DNA from: Parabacteroides sp. FAFU027
GTDB lineage: Bacteria; Bacteroidota; Bacteroidia; Bacteroidales; UBA7332
Direction: 5' to 3'
DNA length: 64,000 bases
Assembly (NCBI RefSeq): GCF_022808675.1
Contig: NZ_JAKZKV010000014.1
Coordinates: forward strand, 43,673 to 107,672
Each line of letters opens with the position of its first letter. The first letter of the stretch is position 1. Below, piece by piece: positions 1 through 8,847 of the stretch. The translations under genes and the position numbers were made by a program. The notes under the pieces are model-generated. The model had not been told where the DNA came from and did not search any database. It saw only the letters and a list, made by a program, of their open reading frames with translations.

Positions 1-471
1 AGAGAGATTAATCTTGGATGCACATTTTCACCTAACTTCCCCAATGGAACAGCATTTTTCAAGGGTAAACTTGATGACATTGCTTTCTGGAACAGACAAC
101 TAACTCCTACCGAAATAGCAAAAGTCTTTAATGATGGGATGTGCAAACAATTAGTATCAGTAACCGACACGTTGGTAATCAATGCTAATCTGTTGGGGAT
201 ATCTCCTATTACCTATCAAAATACCATCAAAGTATATCCCAATCCTACCAAGGATTTTTTAATGGTAGACTTCGGAAATAACTTTTCAACATTGAATCAA
301 TACTCAGTTAAGATAAAAAATGCTTTAGGTTCGGAAATCTACTCTACTAACATAAATGAGCAGGTTTCTAAGATAAACATGTCACAATGGACCGGTAATG
401 GCATTTACTTTATTCAACTAGTTGATGCAAAAGGGAATACCGTTGATGTAAAGAAAATCATTCTCCAATAA
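1..471 (+). CDS. T9SS-secreted surface protein, C-terminal part
   Basis: The reading frame is open from the first base, so the N-terminus lies outside the window. The first ~45 visible residues (FKGKLDDIAFWNRQLTPTEI) look like the end of a LamG/concanavalin-like jelly-roll domain, where the phrase G-x-(I/L)-D-(D/E) followed by W-x-R-x-L is typical. The last ~80 residues form a type IX secretion C-terminal sorting domain: the signature KVYPNPTKDF, a central beta segment, and the ending GIYFIQLVDAKGN...VKKIILQ. By family knowledge such proteins are exported by Sec, cross the outer membrane by the Por/T9SS machinery and are anchored or released there. Substrate and full architecture cannot be told from the part present. 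Confidence 0.9.
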   Translation, partial: REINLGCTFSPNFPNGTAFFKGKLDDIAFWNRQLTPTEIAKVFNDGMCKQLVSVTDTLVINANLLGISPITYQNTIKVYPNPTKDFLMVDFGNNFSTLNQYSVKIKNALGSEIYSTNINEQVSKINMSQWTGNGIYFIQLVDAKGNTVDVKKIILQ

Positions 472-540
472 CTTCAACTGACTATAAAAGCAGCAAATTC
501 TAATTGCTCCTCTGCAACCATTGAGAAACACATACTATAT

Positions 541-580
541 TAACCCGGACGATATTTCAACGTTTTACCCGTCCGGGTTA
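541..580 (+). terminator. 11-bp stem-loop downstream of the T9SS gene
   Basis: A perfect 11-bp inverted repeat (taacccggacg / cgtccgggtta) with an 18-nt loop lies 70 bp after the stop codon. It lacks a clear T-run on the plus strand, so it may protect the 3' end of the mRNA rather than be an intrinsic terminator. Confidence 0.5.
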
Positions 581-744
581 TGTATTGAAAAGAAATGAAA
601 CCCTTATGGTTGAGCTCTATAAACGATATTCTGCAAATGGATTCACGCAAATAATCAAAACAGATGGTAATCATATTCGCATATCATTATGAATTGGGCA
701 ACCAAGATTATAGGGTAACCACAAGGGTTACCCCTACAGAAATA

Positions 745-780
745 ACAAACGGTCGGAATCCTAAAATTCCGACCGTTTGT
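745..780 (-). terminator. 15-bp perfect hairpin, end of hydrolase transcript
   Basis: The arms acaaacggtcggaat and attccgaccgtttgt pair perfectly around a 6-nt loop. The hairpin begins ten bases beyond the hydrolase stop codon. On the minus strand the stem is followed by the T-rich TTATTTCTG, as expected for a Rho-independent terminator; it may work in both directions. Confidence 0.65.
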
Positions 781-789
781 CGTTTATCG

Positions 790-1725
790 TTACCTCAACA
801 CCCGACTCTCCATATCCTGAAAAGCATTCTGCTGATTCATTCGATCTTTATCCGTAGCATCTGTCCGGAGGTCGAGCCGTGTGAAGACATGCAGCCGCGA
901 ATCCACCATATCGATATCGATCAATCCTCCTGAGGCCGTGCGCATTCCTTTGTAAATCAACACAGCACTCACCGGGTCGGCCACATCATCCTTCTTCGAC
1001 TTATAGACTTTCATCGCGCATCCGGCAGGCAGGGTGACGCCTTTCTCCAAATCCTTGCGCACCCGGTTGAGCAGTGTCTGCAACTCCTGCAACGTTTCCT
1101 GCGGACGGAAGTGATACCAGTATTTATCCTCAGCGGCAGAGTTTTTAGTATCAATGTAGCCCAGCATCGGACCGAGTATGCCAACGAGTGACAGCGTTTT
1201 ATTCGAAGCAATGACAATCGGATCCACCAGCAGAATGTTCTTCGGTATCACTTTTCCGTTGAAATACCCCGAAGCCACCATCTCCATAATCAGAGGCCCA
1301 CTCGTGGATGAACCGGTGAAGCTGATATTGGTGTAGCCTTCTTTGACCAAACGTTCGTATTCCGATTTGATGGAGTCCTGCCAGTCCCGCCACGTGGATT
1401 GTTTAAACGTCTCATAGCTGCGACCGTGACCGCCCAGCAACACCTGAGAGACAAACACCTTTGCCGAGTCCGGCTTCAACCACGTACGGAATTCATCCCA
1501 CTCGAAGGTAGTCGCACTGTAACCGTGACAGGCTATAATAACCGGTCGCGTCTTCTCAGCGGCCGTCGGATTGGGGTGAGCAATCGATGTCAGGTATTTC
1601 TCCGGATGGTATAGCGATGGGTCAAAGAGCTTCCCGCTATCCAGCATTGCATCGGCATAGGGCGGTGTTTTGTCGCAACCGGCTACCAATCCCATAATCA
1701 TCACCATTCCAATGTAGAGACGCAT
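790..1725 (-). CDS. alpha/beta-hydrolase lipoprotein
   Basis: Predicted 311-residue serine hydrolase tethered to a membrane. The chosen start gives MRLYIGMVMIMGLVAGC, a lipoprotein signal with lipobox LVAGC. A longer frame starting at 1791 would bury this signal and overlap the upstream gene. The hydrolase fold is shown by the oxyanion-region HGYS, a nucleophile elbow-like GSSTSG, a late DDVADP (candidate acid) and DSRLH (candidate histidine). Substrate is unknown; esterase, lipase or peptidase are all possible. The start codon sits inside a palindromic repeat (1716-1739). The upstream outer-membrane protein gene ends 47 bp before this start, so the two may be cotranscribed. Confidence 0.82.
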   Translation of the reverse strand: MRLYIGMVMIMGLVAGCDKTPPYADAMLDSGKLFDPSLYHPEKYLTSIAHPNPTAAEKTRPVIIACHGYSATTFEWDEFRTWLKPDSAKVFVSQVLLGGHGRSYETFKQSTWRDWQDSIKSEYERLVKEGYTNISFTGSSTSGPLIMEMVASGYFNGKVIPKNILLVDPIVIASNKTLSLVGILGPMLGYIDTKNSAAEDKYWYHFRPQETLQELQTLLNRVRKDLEKGVTLPAGCAMKVYKSKKDDVADPVSAVLIYKGMRTASGGLIDIDMVDSRLHVFTRLDLRTDATDKDRMNQQNAFQDMESRVLR

Positions 1726-1739
1726 GATTATGCGTCTCT
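1716..1739. repeat. palindromic repeat over a start codon
   Basis: Arms agagacgcat and atgcgtctct form a 10-bp stem with loop gatt. The right part of the stem supplies the ATG and the codons for Met-Arg-Leu of the hydrolase lipoprotein. The agagacgc arm also forms the terminator hairpin at 31449-31472. Palindromes of this type are, from memory, dispersed in Bacteroidota genomes. Confidence 0.7.
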
Positions 1740-1772
1740 GTGACGAAATGCATCTCGTTGATCCAGCGTTAT

Positions 1773-2318
1773 TTATTTGAATACGTTCCATGATAATGTC
1801 GTTTGAAAGTAAAGGGGAAACAGGGTGCCGGCGCCATTCACACCATTACCCGTAATTACATTGTATCCCATCGAAAGGGAAATCTTGATGGGAAGATGCG
1901 TCTCAAAACAGACTCCTCCTTCGGGAGAAAGCAACACTGAAGTGTTATCCAGGTCATCAAATATCGCATATTCATAATCGGCATGAAAATAACCTGTATT
2001 CAACCGGGCAAAAGGGCGCACGACGTGTTGCGGGCGAAACATCCACGTTCCCGAGAGGATATAGTTATCCTGCTTGATGGCATTGCTGTTAATCGCCGTT
2101 CCCAGTCGGCTGGTCACGTAACTCAGCCCGAAATAGAGCTTGTCATAGCACAACGTGGGATGGGAATATTGCACCGAAAGGCCGTTCTCATTGTAGAGAT
2201 TCACCGTCTTTTGCAGACGAAGACCAACATCAAGGATGGGCTTCTGCGCCAACCCGGGCAAGGTGAAACCGACAAGCAACAGGAGCAGAAAGCCGCAGAG
2301 GGTTGAATGTTTAGGCAT
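1773..2318 (-). CDS. outer-membrane beta-barrel-like protein, unknown function
   Basis: 181 residues. The start giving MPKHSTLCGFLLLLLVGFTL has a clean Sec signal peptide with likely cleavage after GLA; a longer frame to 2417 would place 33 extra residues ahead of it. The mature part is made of short alternating segments rich in aromatic residues (LYFGLSYVTSRLG, PFARLNTGYFHADYEYA) and ends in FQTTLSWNVFK, a pattern typical of small outer-membrane beta-barrels. No family is recognised with certainty. It lies just upstream of the hydrolase lipoprotein and has its own promoter-like motif. Confidence 0.7.
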   Translation of the reverse strand: MPKHSTLCGFLLLLLVGFTLPGLAQKPILDVGLRLQKTVNLYNENGLSVQYSHPTLCYDKLYFGLSYVTSRLGTAINSNAIKQDNYILSGTWMFRPQHVVRPFARLNTGYFHADYEYAIFDDLDNTSVLLSPEGGVCFETHLPIKISLSMGYNVITGNGVNGAGTLFPLYFQTTLSWNVFK

Positions 2319-2362
2319 AATAAAAGGGTTTTGATTAGGAGCTTGAATAAAGAACACACCTG

Positions 2363-2370
2363 CAAAGGTA
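2363..2370 (-). promoter_or_regulatory. Bacteroidota-type -7 element
   Basis: On the minus strand the sequence reads TACCTTTG, matching the TAnnTTTG consensus, 45 bp before the start of the outer-membrane protein. A TTTG at 2393-2396, 22 bp upstream, may be the -33 box; it overlaps the T-run of the preceding terminator. Confidence 0.55.
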
Positions 2371-2396
2371 TTTGTTTGTGGGGTATCTAAAGCAAA

Positions 2397-2423
2397 ACCG
2401 CCCTGCTGTGGGAGCAAGGCGGT
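2397..2423 (-). terminator. terminator of the pectate lyase-like gene
   Basis: The minus strand reads ACCGCC, a 15-nt loop, GGCGGT and then TTTGCTTT, starting 25 bp after the stop codon of the upstream pectate lyase-like gene. Confidence 0.75.
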
Positions 2424-2447
2424 CAGGAGATATATGGTGTGGGATAT

Positions 2448-5252
2448 TTATTGCTTAATCACTTTAACGGTACTGGTTGTCTGTCCGGTTTTCACAGTAA
2501 GCAAATAACTACCGGATGCCAAACCTGACACGTTTAAGCTTACCTTGTTCTGACCGTTAATGGCGTTACACTGTTTATGAAGCGCCACTGCTCCCGCCTG
2601 GTTAATCAATATGATTTCAGCCTTATCCGTTACTTCTGCATTGTAAGAAAGATTCAGGGATTCTTTCACCGGATTGGGATATACCCGTAACAATGCATTT
2701 GTCTGAACTTTCTCAACCGCCGAGGCGCTGCTTTCCACCCGGAGGCCGATGGTACGCGTAGTGGTAGCTCCGGCGGCATCGGTAACGGTGAATTTGAATT
2801 TAGCCAAACCGGTTTGTGCCGGAGTAAACTGAGCCGTCTTTGCAGACGAATTTACGGTAACCACCCCGTTAGCCACATCCGATGTTGTAAAAGTCAACGT
2901 TCCGCTATAACCACGGGTAAATGCTGAAAGATCTATCTGCAACGGTTGGTTCTGAACGGCAGTGAAATGAGGATTCGCCATCCATTCCAGGTAAGTGTCA
3001 AGATTCGTATAACCATCGTGGTCGGCATCGGCATTCGCATCGCTGAAATCTCCGGCTACCGAATTGGCATTCGTGCCAATGATATTCTCCCACCAGTCAG
3101 GGAGTCCGTCATGGTCACTGTCGAAACCGGCAGGACGCGTTTCCTGCGGATAGTTTTCATAACCACCCGCGTCAGCCTCATCGTCAATCAGACCTTTATA
3201 ACCGGTATAACTACCTTTATAAGTATATGTTCCGTTGAATGTTTCATTGATAATCCGGATATCATGGTCGTCAAATAGCGGTTGCGTACATCCCACATCA
3301 GAGAGCACACTCTTGTAGGCATCGGTTGCCGAATGGATTTTAGCAAAAGAGGGAAAGAACGGCGCATCCACCCAGGGACTGTACCCATCAGGTGTTCCGG
3401 AATATTTCCGACCTGCCGTTTGATTCGTTTCATCAAATACCCCGGGCATTACATTGCCGGCAAAGTAATATTTCTGTGTACCGGGAAAAGCATCGTATTG
3501 TGCGTTCAGTGCGTATTTCATCGAACATTCAGGTCCCGGTTTGTAGTAGTTGTTGACAAAGTTCACCTCATGGGCGCCACCGTCGGTAGTCCGGTTGTCC
3601 CAGTTATACACTATGTTATTGAAAATATCGAGACTTCCGGCATAATAACCGTTACCATCTAGGCCACCCGCCAGGCTCCAGTTGCGTCCCGAGCAGTGAG
3701 CCAACAGATTGTGGTGGAAGCTGCCCTTTTCACCGCTGATACTTGCCGCATAACCGTGAGCCGTTCCAACCGGATAGTTCTGGTGGCCGGCCACATTCAG
3801 GGCTTCAGAGATCAAAGTCCGCTGCAGGGTGATATTTTTCCCGTTACGCGAGCTGAATGCTTCGTCTATAGTCCAGCTGATGGAACAGTGATCGATGATG
3901 CAGTGGTCGCTTCCGGCCATTCCCATCCCATCGTATGTCTGGCCTTTACCCAAACGCACGCGAATATCACGAATCACAGCATCTTTAGCTCCACTCATTC
4001 CGAAAGGTGCACTTCGAATACAAATCCCCTTACCCGGTGCGGTTTGTCCAGCTACTGTGATGTAAGGTTGAGTCAATGTAAGTCTGGATTGCAGTTGAAT
4101 GATTCCCGAAACGGAAAAGACAATCGTGCGCGGACCAATATCAGTTGTCACAGCAGCACGCAAGCTACCCGGACCATCATCATTCAGATTGGTTACCTCA
4201 ACGACTTTTCCGCCTCGGCCACCACGGGCAAAACGGCCATACCCTTCCGCATCGGGGAATGCCAGCTGACGGGGACGGAAGTACCAAACGTTGCCTTTCG
4301 TAACGAGTCCTACCGATGTTATCTCATCTACCCGCCAGTAACAGGTATTCATGCTGTACAGGTTTAATAAAGTATAGGTGGTATCCGACTGTATCCCTTT
4401 GTAAAGTGGTGAAGTTACAGTTGCATTAGCTACGCTGGCAGAATCATTGCCAAAATAGACCTGGTGTTGGGTAACACCGGGAGCCGGGCTCCATAGAAGA
4501 GTCTCAGTTCCATTGTCTGCATCTACATGTTCGTCACGATCGGCAGGAACCGGATTTTTAGCAGCTGCTGCGATATTGGTCGTATTTATTTCAAAGCCAC
4601 ACAAGGTTACGTTTTTCTGTGTCGCTGAAGAGGTCCGATCAGCTTCAAACAGCACAACCACGTCTTGTCCGTCAACTGCTTGTATTTTGAAATATTTCGT
4701 CGGAACATCTGAGGTTTTGAGCGCACGATTGCTGGGCATCAATTTCTCTACAGTCAACACCCCGTTCACATAGATATTAATCGGGCTAAAAGTGTATGCC
4801 AATGGGCTGTCAAAAGTATTGTGAAATGTGAGAAGAGTATGCTCCCCGGCTGGTAGACCACTAATGCGCATTTCTATTTTTGCCCCGTTATTGGCATTGG
4901 TTCCAGCGACCATGACACCATCATCAACGAGGCGGGCATAATACGGAGATGAGATGCCGGCTTTGTACCATTGGGTCGTCAATCCTGTGCCAAATTCATC
5001 TACTTGTGTGAATTTGATTTTAACGCCGCTGATTGTCATGCTATCGCTCTTCGCCCCATCAACAGCGAGATACCATGAAGTGTACCCCGGCTCATTAACT
5101 TCTGATGCTTGTCGTCCTGATTTGTTTAAATCGACTTTTATAACCGGGGAATTTTGTGCAAAAACAGCTTCGGGTTGAAATAAAAAAGTGACGCATGCAA
5201 TTGCAATCCAATATCGCCACTGTGAAAGGGTTGGTTTGTAGAGAATTCTCAT
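2448..5252 (-). CDS. secreted PL1-like pectate lyase with T9SS domain
   Basis: 934-residue multidomain secreted protein. The start at 5252 gives a signal peptide ending VFAQN; starts further upstream would bury it. Order: malectin/CBM-like domain (~35-225), fibronectin type III-like domain (~230-328, ending in YWRVDEIT), then a parallel beta-helix opening with AFPDAEGYGRFARGG and VTNLNDDGPGSLR (~331-700), the hallmark of Bacteroidota polysaccharide lyase family 1 proteins. After it come Asp-rich calcium-binding loops DSDHDGLPDWW and DADHDGYTN (~710-750), an Ig/cadherin-like module and a T9SS sorting domain (RVYPNPVKES onward, ~854-934). Predicted to cleave pectin or polygalacturonate at the cell surface. 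No SusC/SusD pair is nearby, so this is not a typical polysaccharide utilization locus. Confidence 0.88.
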   Translation of the reverse strand: MRILYKPTLSQWRYWIAIACVTFLFQPEAVFAQNSPVIKVDLNKSGRQASEVNEPGYTSWYLAVDGAKSDSMTISGVKIKFTQVDEFGTGLTTQWYKAGISSPYYARLVDDGVMVAGTNANNGAKIEMRISGLPAGEHTLLTFHNTFDSPLAYTFSPINIYVNGVLTVEKLMPSNRALKTSDVPTKYFKIQAVDGQDVVVLFEADRTSSATQKNVTLCGFEINTTNIAAAAKNPVPADRDEHVDADNGTETLLWSPAPGVTQHQVYFGNDSASVANATVTSPLYKGIQSDTTYTLLNLYSMNTCYWRVDEITSVGLVTKGNVWYFRPRQLAFPDAEGYGRFARGGRGGKVVEVTNLNDDGPGSLRAAVTTDIGPRTIVFSVSGIIQLQSRLTLTQPYITVAGQTAPGKGICIRSAPFGMSGAKDAVIRDIRVRLGKGQTYDGMGMAGSDHCIIDHCSISWTIDEAFSSRNGKNITLQRTLISEALNVAGHQNYPVGTAHGYAASISGEKGSFHHNLLAHCSGRNWSLAGGLDGNGYYAGSLDIFNNIVYNWDNRTTDGGAHEVNFVNNYYKPGPECSMKYALNAQYDAFPGTQKYYFAGNVMPGVFDETNQTAGRKYSGTPDGYSPWVDAPFFPSFAKIHSATDAYKSVLSDVGCTQPLFDDHDIRIINETFNGTYTYKGSYTGYKGLIDDEADAGGYENYPQETRPAGFDSDHDGLPDWWENIIGTNANSVAGDFSDANADADHDGYTNLDTYLEWMANPHFTAVQNQPLQIDLSAFTRGYSGTLTFTTSDVANGVVTVNSSAKTAQFTPAQTGLAKFKFTVTDAAGATTTRTIGLRVESSASAVEKVQTNALLRVYPNPVKESLNLSYNAEVTDKAEIILINQAGAVALHKQCNAINGQNKVSLNVSGLASGSYLLTVKTGQTTSTVKVIKQ

Positions 5253-5356
5253 TACGGTCTTAGATTTATAATTTAAGTCCGTAAAATTAGTTTGCATTAG
5301 AAATTCCGATGGGTGGAAATTGGTAAATAAAGTGGAAAAACTGGTGGATAAGCTGC

Positions 5357-6370
5357 TTATAATATAACCGTTTCCTTCTTTTTGATGTAAAAATCACAAA
5401 CAATGCTCCCGCTGTACATCTCCGGAAAAGAAGTGCGGACAGCCAGTTTCAGGTTCTCATTCCGCTTCGCAGTGAACTGTTTTTTATCCTTGTAAAATGA
5501 AGTTACCGCTTTCCAGATTGCTACCGCATTTCCGGTTTTTCCGCCAACCAACGTTACAAAGAATGCCAAGATATCCAGAATCAATCTGATAAACAGCACT
5601 TTGTTAAGCTCCTTCTGCGGAAGGTTTTTATACAGCATCAGCAGGTTATTACGGAAATTGAGGTAGGTTTTTCTCGGGCTTTCGGTCGAAAGTGTTGCTG
5701 CTCCTAGGTGGAAAACCGTACTTTGGGGAATGCAATAAAGGTCATAACCTCTTGACTTCAATCGCCAGCAGAGATCAATCTCCTCCATGTGGGCAAAGAA
5801 GTCTCCATCGAGTCCGCCCACTTCGTAATAGAGTTTAGTCCGGATGAAAAGGCACGCTCCGGTCGCCCAGAAAATCGGAATAATGGAGTCGTGCTGTTGG
5901 TTGTCTTTTTCCAGGGTTTGAAAAAGCCTGCCCCGACAGAAAGGATATCCGAGGTGGTCAATAAAACCGCCGCAAGCTCCGGCGTGCTCGAAGTATTCGG
6001 GACTGCGGTAAGCGCGGATTTTAGGTTGGCAGGCAGCTACTTGCGAATGGGAATCCATAAAGGAGACCAGCGGCTCTATCCAGCCCGGAGTAACCTGTAC
6101 ATCAGAGTTCAACAGGACGGAATATTCTGTCTGAATTGCTTTCAGCGCCTGGTTGTAACCTTCGGCAAAGCCCCGGTTCTTATCCATAGGGATAATTCCT
6201 ACTTCGGGAAACTCCGATTCCAGAACTGCGATGCTGTCATCCGTAGAGCCATTATCGGCAACGTAAACATCGGCCAGTTCGCTGTTGGTATTGGCTATGA
6301 CCGACGGCAAAAACTCGCGCAACAGGGCTGCACCGTTCCAGTTGAGTATGACTACAGAGACTTTCTTCAT
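5357..6370 (-). CDS. family 2 glycosyltransferase
   Basis: 337 residues. The N-terminus (KKVSVVILNWNG) is the classic GT2 GT-A opening, followed by the nucleotide-sugar loop DNGSTDDS, a metal-site NSDVQV and the acceptor-side motif HMEEIDLCWR. The C-terminal ~70 residues contain a hydrophobic stretch (LFIRLILDILAFFVTLVGG), suggesting membrane association. Sequence style is that of rhamnosyltransferase-like enzymes of cell-surface polysaccharide assembly. It lies downstream of an LpxL-like acyltransferase, which fits an envelope role; sugar and acceptor are unknown. A terminator-like hairpin separates the two genes. Confidence 0.88.
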   Translation of the reverse strand: MKKVSVVILNWNGAALLREFLPSVIANTNSELADVYVADNGSTDDSIAVLESEFPEVGIIPMDKNRGFAEGYNQALKAIQTEYSVLLNSDVQVTPGWIEPLVSFMDSHSQVAACQPKIRAYRSPEYFEHAGACGGFIDHLGYPFCRGRLFQTLEKDNQQHDSIIPIFWATGACLFIRTKLYYEVGGLDGDFFAHMEEIDLCWRLKSRGYDLYCIPQSTVFHLGAATLSTESPRKTYLNFRNNLLMLYKNLPQKELNKVLFIRLILDILAFFVTLVGGKTGNAVAIWKAVTSFYKDKKQFTAKRNENLKLAVRTSFPEMYSGSIVCDFYIKKKETVIL

Positions 6371-6408
6371 GGAATTTCCTTAAAACAGAATGTAAAAGTA
6401 ATGAAAAA

Positions 6409-6438
6409 GCGGGAAATACCCTATCGGATACTTCCCGC
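6409..6438 (-). terminator. hairpin between acyltransferase and glycosyltransferase
   Basis: The minus strand reads GCGGGAAGTATCC, loop, GGGTATTTCCCGC and then TTTTTCATT. Most stem positions pair and a T-run follows. It may end or attenuate transcription before the glycosyltransferase gene. Confidence 0.65.
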
Positions 6439-6455
6439 TCACTATTTTTCAGGGG

Positions 6456-7334
6456 TTAATCTTCCCGTTTATGTTTCCACCGCTTGTGTGTCCACAGCCA
6501 GTAGGCCGGGTCACGCATAATGGTTTCCTCCATCAACCTGGCATACTTTTCAGTAATTTCAAACTCCCGTGTTTCGGTTGGATTTTCAGTTATCACTTTT
6601 ATCTCAGCCTCGTATTTCCCCCGTCCGGTTTTACGGACATCAAAGTAAAACACGTCAAAATCAGCCTTCTGGGCAATTCGCTCAGCTCCCACCAGTATTG
6701 ATGTCTCGTGATTCAGGAAGTTGGTCCAGTAAATCAGATTGTTTCTTGATGGTGACTGGTCCGAAAGGAATGCGATAAGCACCTGTTTCTTTTGCTTTTT
6801 CAGCATCAGGATTTCACGCATCGTCTTTTTCTTTTCAATGCTGAGCGCACCATATACCGAACGGATTTGAAGGAATATTTTATCCATCAACGGACTCTTC
6901 AGCTGGCGATATATCTGTCCGGACTGTGTCGTATTCAGGCGATAGTTAATTGACGAAAACCACTCCCAGTTACCGTAATGCCCCAGCATGATAATGGCTG
7001 AACGCCCTTTTTTCTCCCACTCATTCATGACCTCCATATTTGTGATCCGGGTACGGCTAAGTACCTCTTCTTTTGTTATGGCAGCCTGTTTTACGCTTTC
7101 AACAATGTAATCGCAAAAATGGTGATAGAATCGTTTTTCCAGTTGGACAATCTCCTTTTCTGACTTTTCGGGGAAACATTCCGTCAGATTCTGTCGAACC
7201 ACTTTCCGCCGGTACCTGGCAATATAGTAGGTGATGGGGAATAAAATATCCGAAATCACGTAGAGGCAGCGCAGCGGCAGCTTGGCGTGAATCCGGATAA
7301 GGGTGTATAGTAATAAATACAAAGCTTTTTCCAT
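6456..7334 (-). CDS. lipid A-type lauroyl/myristoyl acyltransferase (LpxL/HtrB family)
   Basis: 292 residues, close to the family's usual ~300. The acyltransferase motif H-x4-E is seen as HYGNWE (~residue 115), followed later by the DQSPSRN block typical of bacterial lysophospholipid/lipid A acyltransferases. The C-terminus has the usual EETIMRDPAYWLWTHKRWK ending. It would transfer an acyl chain from acyl-ACP to a lipid A precursor at the inner membrane face. It starts 9 bp after mtaB, so the two are probably cotranscribed. Confidence 0.9.
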   Translation of the reverse strand: MEKALYLLLYTLIRIHAKLPLRCLYVISDILFPITYYIARYRRKVVRQNLTECFPEKSEKEIVQLEKRFYHHFCDYIVESVKQAAITKEEVLSRTRITNMEVMNEWEKKGRSAIIMLGHYGNWEWFSSINYRLNTTQSGQIYRQLKSPLMDKIFLQIRSVYGALSIEKKKTMREILMLKKQKKQVLIAFLSDQSPSRNNLIYWTNFLNHETSILVGAERIAQKADFDVFYFDVRKTGRGKYEAEIKVITENPTETREFEITEKYARLMEETIMRDPAYWLWTHKRWKHKRED

Positions 7335-7343
7335 TCTGTGTTC

Positions 7344-8660
7344 TTATTGCAATGAACCGTTCAACAGCGTTTTGTCGCCATTAAACTCCTGCAAAGATAC
7401 GGATTGGGTCGTATTTATCAATTCCTCCTGATAGGGAACCTGCACTTTGATGTAGTTTTCGGTAAAGCCGACCATCATTTTCCCACTGGATGAATGTTCA
7501 AACAACACCTTACGAATTTCGCCCTGATACTTCTGGTAAAACTGGTGTTGACGCTCGTCAGAAAGGTCAAGCAACCGCTTGCTGCGCTGCTGTTTTTCCT
7601 GCGGCGTTACCACATGTTCAATCTTCAGCGCCTGGGTATTAGCCCGCTCGGAATAGGTAAATACATGAAGCTGAGCAAAATCGAGAGATTCTATAAAACG
7701 GTAAGCGTCTTCAAAATACTCTTCCGTCTCTCCGCGAGAACCTACAATGACATCTATTCCGATAAATGCATCGGGGATAATCTCTTTAATCAATTGGACT
7801 TTATGCGCAAACAGAGCCGTATCATAACGGCGGCGCATCAGCTTGAGCACATCGTCGCTGCCCGATTGCAACGGAATATGGAAATGCGGTGCAAAACGTT
7901 TTGAACCGGCCACAAAGCGGATAATTTCATCGGTGAGCAGATTCGGCTCGATGGATGAAATCCGGAAACGGTCGATCCCTTCCACATTATCCAGGGCCTG
8001 AATCAGTTCAAAGAAAGTTTCTCCGGTAGTACGGCCAAAATCACCGATGTTCACACCGGTCAGGACAATCTCTTTGCCACCTTCGGCTGCCACCTTTTTA
8101 GCTTGTGCTACCAACTCTTCAATGGTTCCGTTACGACTGTTACCACGGGCATTAGGGATAGTGCAGTAAGTGCAATAGTAATCGCAACCGTCCTGTACTT
8201 TCAGAAAATGGCGGGTGCGGTCATCGCTCGAGCAGGAGTGCACAAACTTTTTCAGGTCGTTTTTGGACGAAGAGACCACTTCTCCTTTTTGTTTCTTACG
8301 CAGGTCGCCGAGGTGAGCCAGGATATCCATCTTTTGGTTGGAACCCAAAACAATATCTACTTCTGGGATTTCGGCGATCTCCTGTCCTTTAAGCTGTGCG
8401 TAACAACCTGTTACCACAACATAAGCGCCGGGATGTTCCTTGATAAGTTTGCGGATAACCTGACGACATTTCTTGTCAGCAAGTTCGGTAACGGAGCAAG
8501 TATTTACCACACAGATATCGGCTTTCTCGCCTTTGCGCACAGGGCGCACACCGTGCTCATTCAGCATCTTGCCGATAGTGGAAGTTTCAGCGAAATTGAG
8601 TTTGCAGCCTAAGGTAAAATAGACTGCAGTTTTATTTTCAAATTGTGTATTATCAATCAT
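7344..8660 (-). CDS. mtaB: tRNA t6A37 methylthiotransferase MtaB
   Basis: 438 residues. It adds the methylthio group to t6A37 of ANN-decoding tRNAs, giving ms2t6A. The N-terminal UPF0004 domain has the three cysteines expected for one Fe-S cluster (TLGCKLN, NTCSVTE, VTGCYAQ). The radical SAM domain carries CDYYCTYC (CxxxCxxC), and a TRAM-like RNA-binding domain closes the protein. The ATG at 8660 was chosen over a TTG at 8681 because a TAATTTTG promoter element at 8679-8686 would place the transcription start downstream of the TTG. It heads the mtaB-acyltransferase-(GT2) cluster. Confidence 0.93.
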   Translation of the reverse strand: MIDNTQFENKTAVYFTLGCKLNFAETSTIGKMLNEHGVRPVRKGEKADICVVNTCSVTELADKKCRQVIRKLIKEHPGAYVVVTGCYAQLKGQEIAEIPEVDIVLGSNQKMDILAHLGDLRKKQKGEVVSSSKNDLKKFVHSCSSDDRTRHFLKVQDGCDYYCTYCTIPNARGNSRNGTIEELVAQAKKVAAEGGKEIVLTGVNIGDFGRTTGETFFELIQALDNVEGIDRFRISSIEPNLLTDEIIRFVAGSKRFAPHFHIPLQSGSDDVLKLMRRRYDTALFAHKVQLIKEIIPDAFIGIDVIVGSRGETEEYFEDAYRFIESLDFAQLHVFTYSERANTQALKIEHVVTPQEKQQRSKRLLDLSDERQHQFYQKYQGEIRKVLFEHSSSGKMMVGFTENYIKVQVPYQEELINTTQSVSLQEFNGDKTLLNGSLQ

Positions 8661-8678
8661 TTGTAGGAAATTGGACTG

Positions 8679-8686
8679 CAAAATTA
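8679..8686 (-). promoter_or_regulatory. promoter -7 element of mtaB
   Basis: The minus strand reads TAATTTTG, a perfect TAnnTTTG match 18 bp upstream of the mtaB ATG. No clear -33 TTTG is seen at the right distance. Confidence 0.6.
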
Positions 8687-8847
8687 GCCATTTTTCCTGC
8701 CAGCCGCTTATCTGGAACGAAACTTAACTTTGTTTCAAGTTTATGGTATATATACGGAAAGTGATCTGAATACCATCTGGTTCGTTGGCTTTTCCCCCAA
8801 TCGTTGTATCCTGTCAATAGTGTCAAAAAATATAACGATACAGTCGA

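Larger units (their letters stand above)
472..789. other. intergenic region with three hairpins
   Basis: No credible gene lies between the T9SS protein and the convergent hydrolase gene. The stretch holds three stem-loops: 541-580, 713-733 (8-bp stem, 5-nt loop) and 745-780. An ATG-initiated frame at 664-933 runs through two of these hairpins and antisense into the hydrolase gene, and is not believed. Confidence 0.7.
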
